Part shown: positions 1 to 6,686 of the stretch, piece by piece
Numbering within the stretch: position 1 is the first letter of the stretch
Layout: the number at the start of each line of letters is the position of its first letter
From: CAZMZW01 sp964571135
GTDB taxonomy: Bacteria > Chloroflexota > Anaerolineae > Anaerolineales > Anaerolineaceae
Assembly (NCBI GenBank): GCA_964571135.1
Contig: CAZMZW010000005.1
Coordinates: 1-64,000 of the forward strand
DNA length: 64,000 nucleotides
Direction: 5' to 3'
The notes under the pieces: generated by a model
The model's database searches: none
What the model was told of the DNA's origin: nothing
What the model saw: only the letters and a program-made list of their open reading frames with translations
Translations under genes and position numbers: made by a program

Positions 1-25
1 TGAACTGCACCCCAAAAGTTGGACA
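1..25. repeat. Left terminal inverted repeat of the IS element
   Basis: The first 25 bases, starting TGAACTGCACCCC and ending TTGGACA, match the reverse complement of 1396-1420 at most positions, including the GTGCACCCCA-like core and the terminal TTGGACA block. It is the very start of the window. Confidence 0.88.
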
Positions 26-54
26 CCAAAACCAACAGAAAGGGTGCAGTTTTT

Positions 55-546
55 ATGACCAAATACAATGTAACGGATCGGATAGCAGCGGCACAGGCAG
101 TAGAAGCAGGTGAGTGCATTGCAAGTGTTGCAAGGCGATTCCAGATGAGTGCTGGGGTAGTAAGTCGAAGCTTGATGCTTTATCAAGGACATGGTCAGGA
201 AGGATTACACAGCCATACCTATAACTGGACAGCCGAGGAAAAATACCAGGTACTGCAGTACATGCATGAGAACCACTTATCATGTCAAGAGACGGGGATA
301 CAATTTGGAATAAGTGGATCGTCAACAATCTGGCAATGGGAGCGGAGATACTTGGAAAAAGGGATTGAGGGATTAGAAAGCAAGAAGAAGGGCAGAAAGC
401 CAGGGAGGCCAAAGCCCAAGCCACCGAAGACCAGGGAAGAAGAACTGCAGGATAGGATTCAATACCTGGAAGCGGAGAACGAGTACCTAAAAAAATTGAA
501 CGCCTTGGTTGCAGAGCGGGAAAAGCGCGAAAGAGGGAACAGGTAA
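55..546 (+). CDS. IS3-family transposase OrfA (helix-turn-helix protein)
   Basis: This 163-residue protein recognises the IS ends and makes the N-terminal part of the OrfAB transposase. Two helix-turn-helix units are visible: one around residues 18-40 (ARRFQMSAGVVSR) and one around residues 78-105 (GIQFGISGSSTIWQWERRY). A basic linker rich in K, P and G follows, then a leucine-zipper-like segment (LQDRIQYLEAENEYLKKL). The ATG at 55 is preferred because an upstream TTG at 19 lies inside the inverted repeat, while 55 is preceded by a GAAAGGG stretch. The frame ends at 544-546, just after the A7 run used for frameshifting. Confidence 0.88.
   Translation: MTKYNVTDRIAAAQAVEAGECIASVARRFQMSAGVVSRSLMLYQGHGQEGLHSHTYNWTAEEKYQVLQYMHENHLSCQETGIQFGISGSSTIWQWERRYLEKGIEGLESKKKGRKPGRPKPKPPKTREEELQDRIQYLEAENEYLKKLNALVAEREKRERGNR
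489..495 (+). promoter_or_regulatory. Programmed -1 ribosomal frameshift site (A7) of the IS element
   Basis: A run of seven A (A AAA AAA in the OrfA frame, codons 490-492 and 493-495) lies about 50 bases before the OrfA stop. Slipping one base back leads into an open frame that continues through OrfB to 1391. This matches the known way IS3-family elements make OrfAB fusion transposase. No stimulatory structure was verified. Confidence 0.75.
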
Positions 547-1391
547 TTGTAGTCTCTGAACTAAGGCATAAATATCCTTTAGCACTGCTTCTGATCATAG
601 CGCGTATCCCCAGAAGCAGCTATTACTATCACTTGAAACGCCTGTGTGAACTCCCCAGGCATCTCAAAGAGCGAGAAGTGATTCAAAGTATCTGCAACGA
701 GCATAAAGGCCGTTACGGTTATCGGCGGGTTACGCTTGAATTGCGACACCGAGGGTTTCAGACCAACCACAAGTTGGTGATGAAGCTCATGCGGCAGGAG
801 CAGCTCACCTGTAAGCTGCGGAAGAAAAAGTACCGTTCCTATCGGGGTGAGGTGGGAAAGGTCGTTCCCAACCTCTTGCGGCGTGATTTCAGAGCTGAAA
901 AACCTAACCAGAAATGGACAACCGATATCACAGAGTTCAAGCTATCGGGGCAGAAACTCTATCTTTCCCCGATTATGGACCTCTTCAATGGTGAGATCAT
1001 TAGCTATTCTCTGTCGAAGAACCCAAACTTCCACCAAGTCACTGAAATGCTCAAAGATGCCTTCCGGAAAATTCCTGACAACAGCCAGTTGATCCTGCAT
1101 TCAGACCAGGGTTGGCAGTATCAAATGAAGGTCTATCAAAAATTGCTCAAGGAAAAAGGGATCCGGCAAAGCATGTCCAGAAAGGGGAATTGTTACGATA
1201 ACAGTGTCATGGAGAACTTCTTTAGCATCCTCAAATCAGAGTTTTATCATAATCAAGAGTTCTCATCTACTGAACTCTTCTCTATGGAGTTATCTGAGTA
1301 TATGGATTACTATAACAATCGCAGGATTAAGGTTAAACTAAAAGGACTGAGTCCTGTTCGTTTTAGAACTCAGTCCTTCGTGTCTACTTAA
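546..1391 (+). CDS. IS3-family transposase OrfB (DDE integrase core)
   Basis: This is the catalytic subunit, normally made as an OrfAB fusion. The frame is open from the slippery run at 489-495 and codes for about 280 residues, close to the usual IS150 OrfB length. The N-terminal part reads SELRHKYPL then IPRSSYYYHLK, which is the HTH_21-type start of OrfB. The rve core shows the DDE triad: WTTDIT, HSDQGWQY and NSVMENFFS. The start at 546 is an ATT and only nominal; the first standard start is a TTG at 633, which would remove conserved sequence. No frameshift or internal stop was seen, so the gene appears intact. Confidence 0.85.
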   Translation: MVVSELRHKYPLALLLIIARIPRSSYYYHLKRLCELPRHLKEREVIQSICNEHKGRYGYRRVTLELRHRGFQTNHKLVMKLMRQEQLTCKLRKKKYRSYRGEVGKVVPNLLRRDFRAEKPNQKWTTDITEFKLSGQKLYLSPIMDLFNGEIISYSLSKNPNFHQVTEMLKDAFRKIPDNSQLILHSDQGWQYQMKVYQKLLKEKGIRQSMSRKGNCYDNSVMENFFSILKSEFYHNQEFSSTELFSMELSEYMDYYNNRRIKVKLKGLSPVRFRTQSFVST

Positions 1392-1395
1392 TTTA

Positions 1396-1420
1396 TGTCC
1401 AATAAATGGGGTGCACTACA
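1396..1420. repeat. Right terminal inverted repeat of the IS element
   Basis: This 25-base segment starts TGTCCAAT and ends GGGGTGCACTACA. It is the inverted partner of bases 1-25, with mismatches near the outer tip and in the centre. It follows the OrfB stop codon by only a few bases, as is usual in this family. Confidence 0.88.
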
Positions 1421-1441
1421 AACCAGCCGCCCTTTTGATTT

Positions 1442-1900
1442 CTATTTGAGGGGGAAACGGATTTCAGTTTCCGCCGGGACGGGTGGATTCTGTCTTGGGT
1501 CATTCAGGTAGTACTCGTATGCGACGCCGGTCGGTTCAACGCCATTCTGCTTTGCCCAATCTGTCAGGGCATTATAGGCTGGTTCGATGGAATCGTAAGG
1601 TCCAACATGGATGGTGCTGATGAATTTTCCTCCAGGGATCTGGCTGGGTTGGATATCGGAGCGGGCGGGCAGGGCTTTGGCGACCGGAAAACCGGCTTCC
1701 ACGTCCATGTGCTGCATATCCATGTTGTAATAAGCGGCAAAGGGCATTCCGGCCGGGACCTGGCCAATTTCAGTCAGGTATTGCATGATGCTGCCATACA
1801 CCCTGCCAAAGAATTGGGGCAGGTCGGTTACTGCCTGGGTGGCTCGGATGGAGAGGGTGGGCTGGTCGGGCAGTTCCAATAATTTGATCTCGTACGACAT
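1442..1900 (-). CDS. GyrI-like / AraC effector-binding domain protein
   Basis: A stand-alone 152-residue small-molecule-binding domain (GyrI/SoxS-Rob effector-binding fold, Pfam GyrI-like). Typical features are the opening MSYEIKLLELPDQPTLSIRA, the middle FFGRVYGSIMQYL and the IPGGKFISTIHVGPYDSI stretch that carries the conserved HxGPY motif, followed by EYYLNDP. The ATG at 1898-1900 is chosen because AGGAGG sits just upstream; the longer open frame to 2188 adds unlikely sequence without a good ribosome site. It stands alone next to the IS element. A ligand-binding or stress-related role is likely but the ligand is unknown. Confidence 0.85.
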   Translation of the reverse strand: MSYEIKLLELPDQPTLSIRATQAVTDLPQFFGRVYGSIMQYLTEIGQVPAGMPFAAYYNMDMQHMDVEAGFPVAKALPARSDIQPSQIPGGKFISTIHVGPYDSIEPAYNALTDWAKQNGVEPTGVAYEYYLNDPRQNPPVPAETEIRFPLK

Positions 1901-2022
1901 GGGTTCCTCCTGATATAGAATAAACGTTCTATATTTTAAGCATTTTTCGGGTTTTGTCAAGGGGAAACATATGGAATGTTTTTTGTCAGAGGCTGGAGAA
2001 ATTGAGACCCACGCCCCGCTCA

Positions 2023-2047
2023 CCTGTGCGTCTCGCACAGGATTTTT
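2023..2047 (+). terminator. Orphan plus-strand terminator-like hairpin
   Basis: An 8-bp perfect stem (2023-2030 with 2034-2041) and a three-base loop are followed by ATTTTT. The T-run lies on the plus-strand side, but no plus-strand gene ends nearby, so it may end a small transcript or be coincidental. Confidence 0.4.
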
Positions 2048-2187
2048 AGAATTGCATAATATTTTGGTTGTAAAGAAAAATAAATTAATGAGGTAATAGC
2101 GCCTGCGGGACGCAGTCTTGAGCCTGAGGGTGACAATTGAACGCCCGCGAGACATGGGCTTGAGCAGTGTGGATGCTGCATGAGCCA

Positions 2188-2223
2188 CAATATAATAATA
2201 AATGGCGGCTGGTTAAGCCGCCA
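2188..2223 (-). terminator. Probable terminator of the membrane protein gene at 2255-3292
   Basis: A 7-bp GC-rich stem TGGCGGC/GCCGCCA (2203-2209 with 2217-2223) lies just past the minus-strand stop at 2255. Read on the minus strand it is followed by TTTATTATTATATT, a T-rich tail. Confidence 0.6.
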
Positions 2224-2254
2224 AGTGAAATTTATTTGAGAAGAGAACGATTAT

Positions 2255-3292
2255 TTAGGGTTGAATTGTGGGTTCAGGTTCAACCTTCTTAGGTTTGGCA
2301 ATTGAGCCCAGGACGATGAGGACTATGGCGGTCCCAAGGGCAATCCCACCGGATATGAAGAATGGTACAGCCACGCCGGAGGCGACCGCGTGGAAAATAC
2401 CGGCTACAGAGGTCTTTACTACCGGGCTGAGTTGGATCTGACCGCCGAGGCTGTTCAAACCGAGATTGACCAGGCTGGCGGTATTGATAAATTGGATCAA
2501 GGCTGCCACACCGAGAACGATGAGGGCAGGGACGATCAATGCACCGCCCAGCCATTTCAAACGGACGCTCCAGGAGGAATCGGCGATGAGAGCACTGAGG
2601 AACCAGAAGAAGAATGCCAGTAAAGCAATGATCGCGGTAGCGATGGAGAGCATATTGGGCAGGGTCAGGCCGGGAAAGAATGCAGTCCAAAAGAAGAGCT
2701 TCTCCATGGGCAAGTTTGGGGGAGCCTGGACGGTATATTCGTCCGGCAGGTATTGAGCCACCTGGGTCAAGGCGGGGGAAATAAAGGTCTTATTGAATGT
2801 CTCGATGGAAATATTGGCAGGGCGGCAAATATCCACGTTTTTCTGGGAGGGCGAGTTCTGACCCGCGGGGCAGACGGGGATGCTCTGCGAGAGGACTTGA
2901 ATGACCTCATCCCTTTTATCGCCGAGGATGGCACCTTTGATGGGTTTCAGGTCAAGTTTAAGTCCCAACGTTGTGGTTTTGCCTTCCAGGAGATTCAAGG
3001 TACTGTCAATGATGGGTTGGATCTGGCTATCCAGATACTCGGGCGTGATGGTCTTTTTAATGACAGCATACAAGGAATCCAGGGTTGCCTGGCTGAATTG
3101 GATGGGCATCTCCAACTTGATTGGGAAGCCGGGGCTGTTCTGGATCAAACCCGAGAGCTGTTCACCACTTAATGCTTGCGCATAGAAGCTGCGGTCGAGG
3201 ACCCATGTACGGACAGGCAGGATGAGCAGGGCGGCAGTGACAAGGGGGATGACAAAAACAAGGATGAATAAAATTGCCAGTACTTTTCGCAT
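2255..3292 (-). CDS. Hypothetical multi-pass membrane protein
   Basis: A 345-residue protein of unknown function. It has an N-terminal hydrophobic segment (residues about 4-25) that could be a signal anchor. A long non-hydrophobic domain follows (about 30-205), with two cysteines in VCPAGQNSPSQKNVDICRP that could form a disulfide outside the membrane. The C-terminal half has about four transmembrane segments (about 213-232, 240-262, 300-318) and a charged tail KPKKVEPEPT. The start at 3292 is preceded by GAGGT on the minus strand. I do not recognise the family. The neighbouring Yip1-like gene is divergent, so there is no operon clue. Confidence 0.72.
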   Translation of the reverse strand: MRKVLAILFILVFVIPLVTAALLILPVRTWVLDRSFYAQALSGEQLSGLIQNSPGFPIKLEMPIQFSQATLDSLYAVIKKTITPEYLDSQIQPIIDSTLNLLEGKTTTLGLKLDLKPIKGAILGDKRDEVIQVLSQSIPVCPAGQNSPSQKNVDICRPANISIETFNKTFISPALTQVAQYLPDEYTVQAPPNLPMEKLFFWTAFFPGLTLPNMLSIATAIIALLAFFFWFLSALIADSSWSVRLKWLGGALIVPALIVLGVAALIQFINTASLVNLGLNSLGGQIQLSPVVKTSVAGIFHAVASGVAVPFFISGGIALGTAIVLIVLGSIAKPKKVEPEPTIQP

Positions 3293-3467
3293 GTGATTAA
3301 CCTCACGATAATATTAAAGAATGTTGATCAAGAAACAATATTTCATTGATGTTCAGGATTTATCATAACATAGCCATGCTGGAAAATAATCGAAGAAGAA
3401 AATGCTATAATACCCCAAAAGAGATTTTTGAATTTTATAAAACAGGATTAATACTAAGGAGCTGGCA

Positions 3468-4049
3468 ATGATCGAGAAAATTATTGGTGCGTTTACCTTT
3501 AAACCCGGTGTGTATGCGGAAGTAAAGAAGGATGCCAGTTTTACCGGCAGCGCCTGGCTGATCGTGGCTGTTACTGCGACATTAAATTCCCTGGGCACCA
3601 GCGCGGCAGCATCGCACGGGCGGTTTGGGGTCTGGCTGTTGGGCGCTTTGTTTGCGGCGCTATTTGCGGTGGGGGGTTTTGCTATGGCTTGTTTTGTGAT
3701 CGCCTGGGTGGGCAAGACGGTATTCAATACAACAGCCAGCTTTAATGAAATTGTACGGCCGCTGGGACTGGCGCGGGTGTGGCATATCGTGGGGGTGTTG
3801 GGTTTATTGGCGCTCATTACACCGGCGCTGGGCTGCGTCACAGGCATTTTCAGTTTTACAGCGGGAATCCTGGGATTCATCGCCTGGCTGATTGCTGCTC
3901 GCGAAGCGCTGGGGCTGGAATGGCCGCAGACCATCGCAACGGTAGTGCTGGGAATGATTGTAGTTACTGTGGTGTCCGTGATTTCTGGATTGGTGTTGGG
4001 TGCCTTTGGTTTGGTGACAGCGGCAGTCCTGGGCGCATTTCGGGGCTAG
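3468..4049 (+). CDS. Yip1-like integral membrane protein
   Basis: A 193-residue, very hydrophobic protein. The N-terminus MIEKIIGAFTFKPGVYAEVKKD, followed by five or so membrane helices, is the pattern of bacterial Yip1-domain proteins (Pfam PF04893 type). Helices lie at about residues 30-48, 55-82, 105-125, 128-146 and 158-190. The ATG is preceded by AAGGAG with good spacing. Function in bacteria is not established. It is transcribed away from the membrane protein at 2255-3292 and towards the DUF2807 gene, with a gap of about 120 bases. Confidence 0.75.
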   Translation: MIEKIIGAFTFKPGVYAEVKKDASFTGSAWLIVAVTATLNSLGTSAAASHGRFGVWLLGALFAALFAVGGFAMACFVIAWVGKTVFNTTASFNEIVRPLGLARVWHIVGVLGLLALITPALGCVTGIFSFTAGILGFIAWLIAAREALGLEWPQTIATVVLGMIVVTVVSVISGLVLGAFGLVTAAVLGAFRG

Positions 4050-4169
4050 ATAAATAGCCTTTCTCTTTTAAAGGATCATTTGCATGGCTGAAGGAGCACA
4101 ACCATTCCAGCCATTTTTCGTATTTAATTTATCATTTGAATTTAACTATTTGGATAAGGAGAAATTACG

Positions 4170-4841
4170 ATGGCTGGTGTAGTCACGGAAAAACGGGAAG
4201 TCGGTGAATTTGACCATATCCTGGTCAAAGGTGTGGGCAAGATTTTCATTCAACAGAGCGGGGAACAGTCCGTTAGTGTGGAAGCGGATGATCTGGTGAT
4301 CAAACGGATTACGACTGAGGTGGTTGACCGCAAGCTGGTGATCGATATCGGCCGGGACTGGATGGAACGGTTGAGCATGGGATTGGAATTTCTTTCCTCG
4401 CGAGAGATCGTGTTCAGGATCACTGTTAAAGAACTGCTCGGGCTGGAGATCTCCGGTGCCTGTGACCTGGAAGCCAGCAAGATCCGCGGGGACGAATTTG
4501 ACCTGAAGATGAGCGGCGCCTCGAACGTCAAGGTGTTGGAGCTGGACACCAATAAGGTGCATACCGAAATGCCCGGAGCTGGCAGGGTGCTGGTCACCGG
4601 TAAGAGCGCAGACCAGGAAGTTACCCTGACCGGTGCCGGTCAGTATGATGCCACCCATCTGGAAAGTAACAATACCAAGGTAGCACTGACCGGGGTGGGC
4701 AATGCCACCGTGTGGGCCAAGGAAAACCTGGAAGTATCCGTTACCGGTGTTGGCAGTATTGAGTATTATGGCAATCCGCACATCAAACAAAGCACAGCCA
4801 TGCTGGGTGTGGTGCGCAATATGGGCGAAGCGCCCAAATAA
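4170..4841 (+). CDS. DUF2807 (GIN-domain) beta-helix-like protein
   Basis: A 223-residue protein matching the head-GIN/DUF2807 family, which folds as a repetitive beta structure. The opening KREVGEFDHILVKGVGKIFI is the family hallmark. Repeats of about 20 residues can be read in the second half, each marked by a GA or GV turn: ISGACDLEAS, MSGASNVKVL, MPGAGRVLVT, LTGAGQYDAT, LTGVGNATVW and VTGVGSIEYY. Most relatives are exported lipoproteins, but this one has no signal peptide or lipobox. The ATG at 4170 follows AAGGAGAAATTACG. A clear terminator lies directly after the stop. Role unknown. Confidence 0.82.
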   Translation: MAGVVTEKREVGEFDHILVKGVGKIFIQQSGEQSVSVEADDLVIKRITTEVVDRKLVIDIGRDWMERLSMGLEFLSSREIVFRITVKELLGLEISGACDLEASKIRGDEFDLKMSGASNVKVLELDTNKVHTEMPGAGRVLVTGKSADQEVTLTGAGQYDATHLESNNTKVALTGVGNATVWAKENLEVSVTGVGSIEYYGNPHIKQSTAMLGVVRNMGEAPK

Positions 4842-4857
4842 GGAAGAACGGATTTGG

Positions 4858-4892
4858 TTTAAAGTCCTGGCTTAATCGCCAGGACTTTTTAT
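4858..4892 (+). terminator. Intrinsic terminator after the DUF2807 gene
   Basis: An 11-bp perfect stem AAAGTCCTGGC/GCCAGGACTTT (4861-4871 with 4878-4888) with a six-base loop, followed by TTATTT. It sits 17 bases after the stop at 4841. Confidence 0.9.
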
Positions 4893-4917
4893 TTCTATAA
4901 TAGAATTAGCTTTAACG

Positions 4918-5271
4918 ATGTATACCATCTTGCTGGGAATATTATTGGTCGGGGAAGCAGCAGCGCTTTTTATTGGCATGCGTGTATTAAGCAGGAGTAG
5001 CAATCCGTGGAATTCACATAAAAATTCCTTACTACTTTTATTGGATATCTTATGTGGAACGATGCTTTTACTATCCCTGATTCTGAGATTGCCTGAGGTT
5101 ATTTTTTGGATCATTTTTATCCTAGTGGAGGTTTCACACGCTTTCCGCGAGTATGAATTTTTATCGCTTCGGGAACAGCCATTTTGCAGTAACTTACCGC
5201 TGTTCATAGTCAATAATGTAAAGATCGTTCTTTCATTAAGTACAGCGGTGATCCATTTGACCTTTATTTAG
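4918..5271 (+). CDS. Small hypothetical membrane protein
   Basis: A 117-residue protein with three to four predicted membrane helices at about residues 2-24, 36-57, 60-76 and 95-115. No domain is recognised and no strong ribosome-binding site precedes the ATG. Support comes from length, the regular spacing of hydrophobic segments and the lack of a competing frame. It begins just after the upstream terminator, so it needs its own promoter. It could be a spurious frame in AT-rich sequence, and confidence is moderate. Confidence 0.5.
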   Translation: MYTILLGILLVGEAAALFIGMRVLSRSSNPWNSHKNSLLLLLDILCGTMLLLSLILRLPEVIFWIIFILVEVSHAFREYEFLSLREQPFCSNLPLFIVNNVKIVLSLSTAVIHLTFI

Positions 5272-5421
5272 AACCACTGAAGTGTGGGAACAGAAGTGCA
5301 GATGCTGCTTGAATCAACAACAATCTAATGGCACGAATGAGATTGCCACGGCAAAAACCGCCTCACAAATATAAGAAAGAGTTACTGCACGATTGCAAAT
5401 AAAAGAAATGAAAATGCTTTT

Positions 5422-6243
5422 CTAAATATTTAGTTTTCCAAATTCAGCGGGTAGTGAATTATCTTCCAGCCAAGAGCGGATGGTCTGATTAAATAGATCC
5501 GGCAAATTCAAATTCCAGGAATGTTCGCGTCCCATCGGCAATTTGCCCTGCGGATCAACGATGATCGCCTGTGCGCTAGGCAAAGCTGCCACTAGATCTG
5601 CGGCTGATTGTTTAACCGCCTTAAATTCCTTTTGCCCGCAGCAAACCAACACGGGCGCTTTCACTTTTTCCAAACCTTGCGGTAACAGGAAGCCCTGGTT
5701 GGCAGCCATGAGGGCGATAAAGGTATCCACTGTGTAGTTGCGGTTATCCTCGAAGACTTGGTCGAGGTATTTCCAGGGTACGGTTGGCTTTAGCCTCATG
5801 TTCAATTCAATATAACGTTTACTTTTTTTAAAAGGTTCAAAACCCCAGCGAAAAAGAAAACGAATAAATCTGGGGCTGTACAACCATTTCATGCCCATGT
5901 CACGCAATAAAGCGCTGCTCACAACGGCGTGATCAACAAGTTCCGGCGCTTTACCCAATAATGCCACGGTAACCTGCGCGCCAAGTGAAAGTCCAACCAC
6001 ATGTGCTTTTCCATTATGGGCTTTCTTATGGATGATTTCAACGATCATTTCCGCCATATCCGATACGGATTTGAGAGGGATATCGACGCTTTTGCCATGG
6101 GCTGGCAGATCAGGGACGATGCAATGGTAATCACTGAAATATTCCACTTGTGGATCCCACATCCAACTACCTATGCCACCGCCCTGGATAAAAACGATCG
6201 AAGATTGGGCTTGGGGATGATGCTCTTGACAATAAAGGCCCAT
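5422..6243 (-). CDS. Alpha/beta hydrolase
   Basis: A 273-residue alpha/beta-hydrolase-fold enzyme. The oxyanion-hole region reads IVFIQGGGIGSWMWDPQ (the usual HG is replaced by QG). The nucleophile elbow is GLSLGAQ near residue 95, giving the catalytic serine. The C-terminal GREHSWNLNLPDLF supplies a histidine near residue 245. The acid is probably in the region after LVCCGQKEF. AGGAG precedes the ATG at 6243. Such enzymes hydrolyse esters, lactones or similar bonds, but the substrate cannot be deduced. It is a single-gene unit facing away from the SARP regulator. Confidence 0.85.
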   Translation of the reverse strand: MGLYCQEHHPQAQSSIVFIQGGGIGSWMWDPQVEYFSDYHCIVPDLPAHGKSVDIPLKSVSDMAEMIVEIIHKKAHNGKAHVVGLSLGAQVTVALLGKAPELVDHAVVSSALLRDMGMKWLYSPRFIRFLFRWGFEPFKKSKRYIELNMRLKPTVPWKYLDQVFEDNRNYTVDTFIALMAANQGFLLPQGLEKVKAPVLVCCGQKEFKAVKQSAADLVAALPSAQAIIVDPQGKLPMGREHSWNLNLPDLFNQTIRSWLEDNSLPAEFGKLNI

Positions 6244-6686
6244 ATCTAACTCCTATTCGCCGATCCAATCGCGCAACACTTATTATAGCATTGCTTGATA
6301 AACCTAAATGCTCCATGCAAATATATCCTGAACTGCCTATTGAGGCGATACATGAGTTCTGACCCCGGGATGAATCTCGATGGTGGATTGATAGTTTTGG
6401 AGGCAAAAGTCAGATAATTAGAAGGCATCAGAGCACAAGCATCGTGTACTCATAGTGACAATTAAGAGTTCTTTATGGTGAAAAAATCGAGGCTATCTGA
6501 TTAGGATAGCCTCGCATGTGCCTCCAGCCGATTAAAGCCTTTGCTTTTCGGGGACCGGCACATCATTCAAGGTTCATTTTATGAAAAAAGCGTAAACTTA
6601 TCGTTAATATTATTGATGATTATGAATGAAATGATTTCAGTGATGTTATATAATTGCTTTAGATTAATCAGGAAAAATAAATAAAT
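6244..6686. other. Intergenic region between hydrolase and SARP regulator
   Basis: No gene is supported in these 443 bases. It contains the divergent 5' regions of the hydrolase and the SARP gene, a strong 10-bp hairpin at 6488-6514 and, close to the regulator, TATAAT at 6649-6654 without a good -35 match. Short frames here lack ribosome sites and family features. Confidence 0.5.
6481..6514 (-). terminator. Terminator-like hairpin facing the minus strand, no gene upstream
   Basis: A 10-bp perfect stem CGAGGCTATC/GATAGCCTCG (6488-6497 with 6505-6514). Read on the minus strand it is followed by ATTTTTT. No minus-strand gene lies between it and about 9.8 kb, so either a small RNA is made here or the element is a relic. 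Confidence 0.5.

Larger units (their letters stand above)
1..1420 (+). mobile_element. IS3-family (IS150-like) insertion sequence, complete
   Basis: A 1.42-kb element bounded by 25-bp imperfect terminal inverted repeats at 1-25 and 1396-1420, beginning with TG and ending with CA as IS3-family elements do. It carries two overlapping frames: OrfA (helix-turn-helix plus leucine zipper) and OrfB (DDE transposase) in the -1 frame, with an A7 slippery run at 489-495 just before the end of OrfA. Both frames are intact, so the copy could be active. The left flank lies outside the window, so a target-site duplication cannot be checked; the right flank begins AACCAGCC at 1421. Confidence 0.93.
1901..2254. 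other. Gene-free, hairpin-rich intergenic region
   Basis: No gene is supported here. The segment holds several inverted repeats: 2023-2041 (8-bp stem CCTGTGCG/CGCACAGG, then ATTTTT), a short CTGCG/CGCAG stem near 2103-2115, a longer GGCT..GCAG/CTGC..AGCC hairpin at about 2158-2186, and the terminator-like stem at 2203-2223. AT-rich sequence at about 1915-1950 upstream of the GyrI-like gene may hold its promoter. Confidence 0.5.

Noticed and set aside
1901..2188. N-terminal extension of the GyrI-like gene to 2188 (248 residues in all)
   Set aside because: The extension has no recognisable sequence and the ATG at 1900 has a perfect AGGAGG at good spacing.
4146..4790. Long minus-strand open frame opposite the DUF2807 gene
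   Set aside because: It is a mirror of the strong plus-strand gene, with no ribosome site and no family features.
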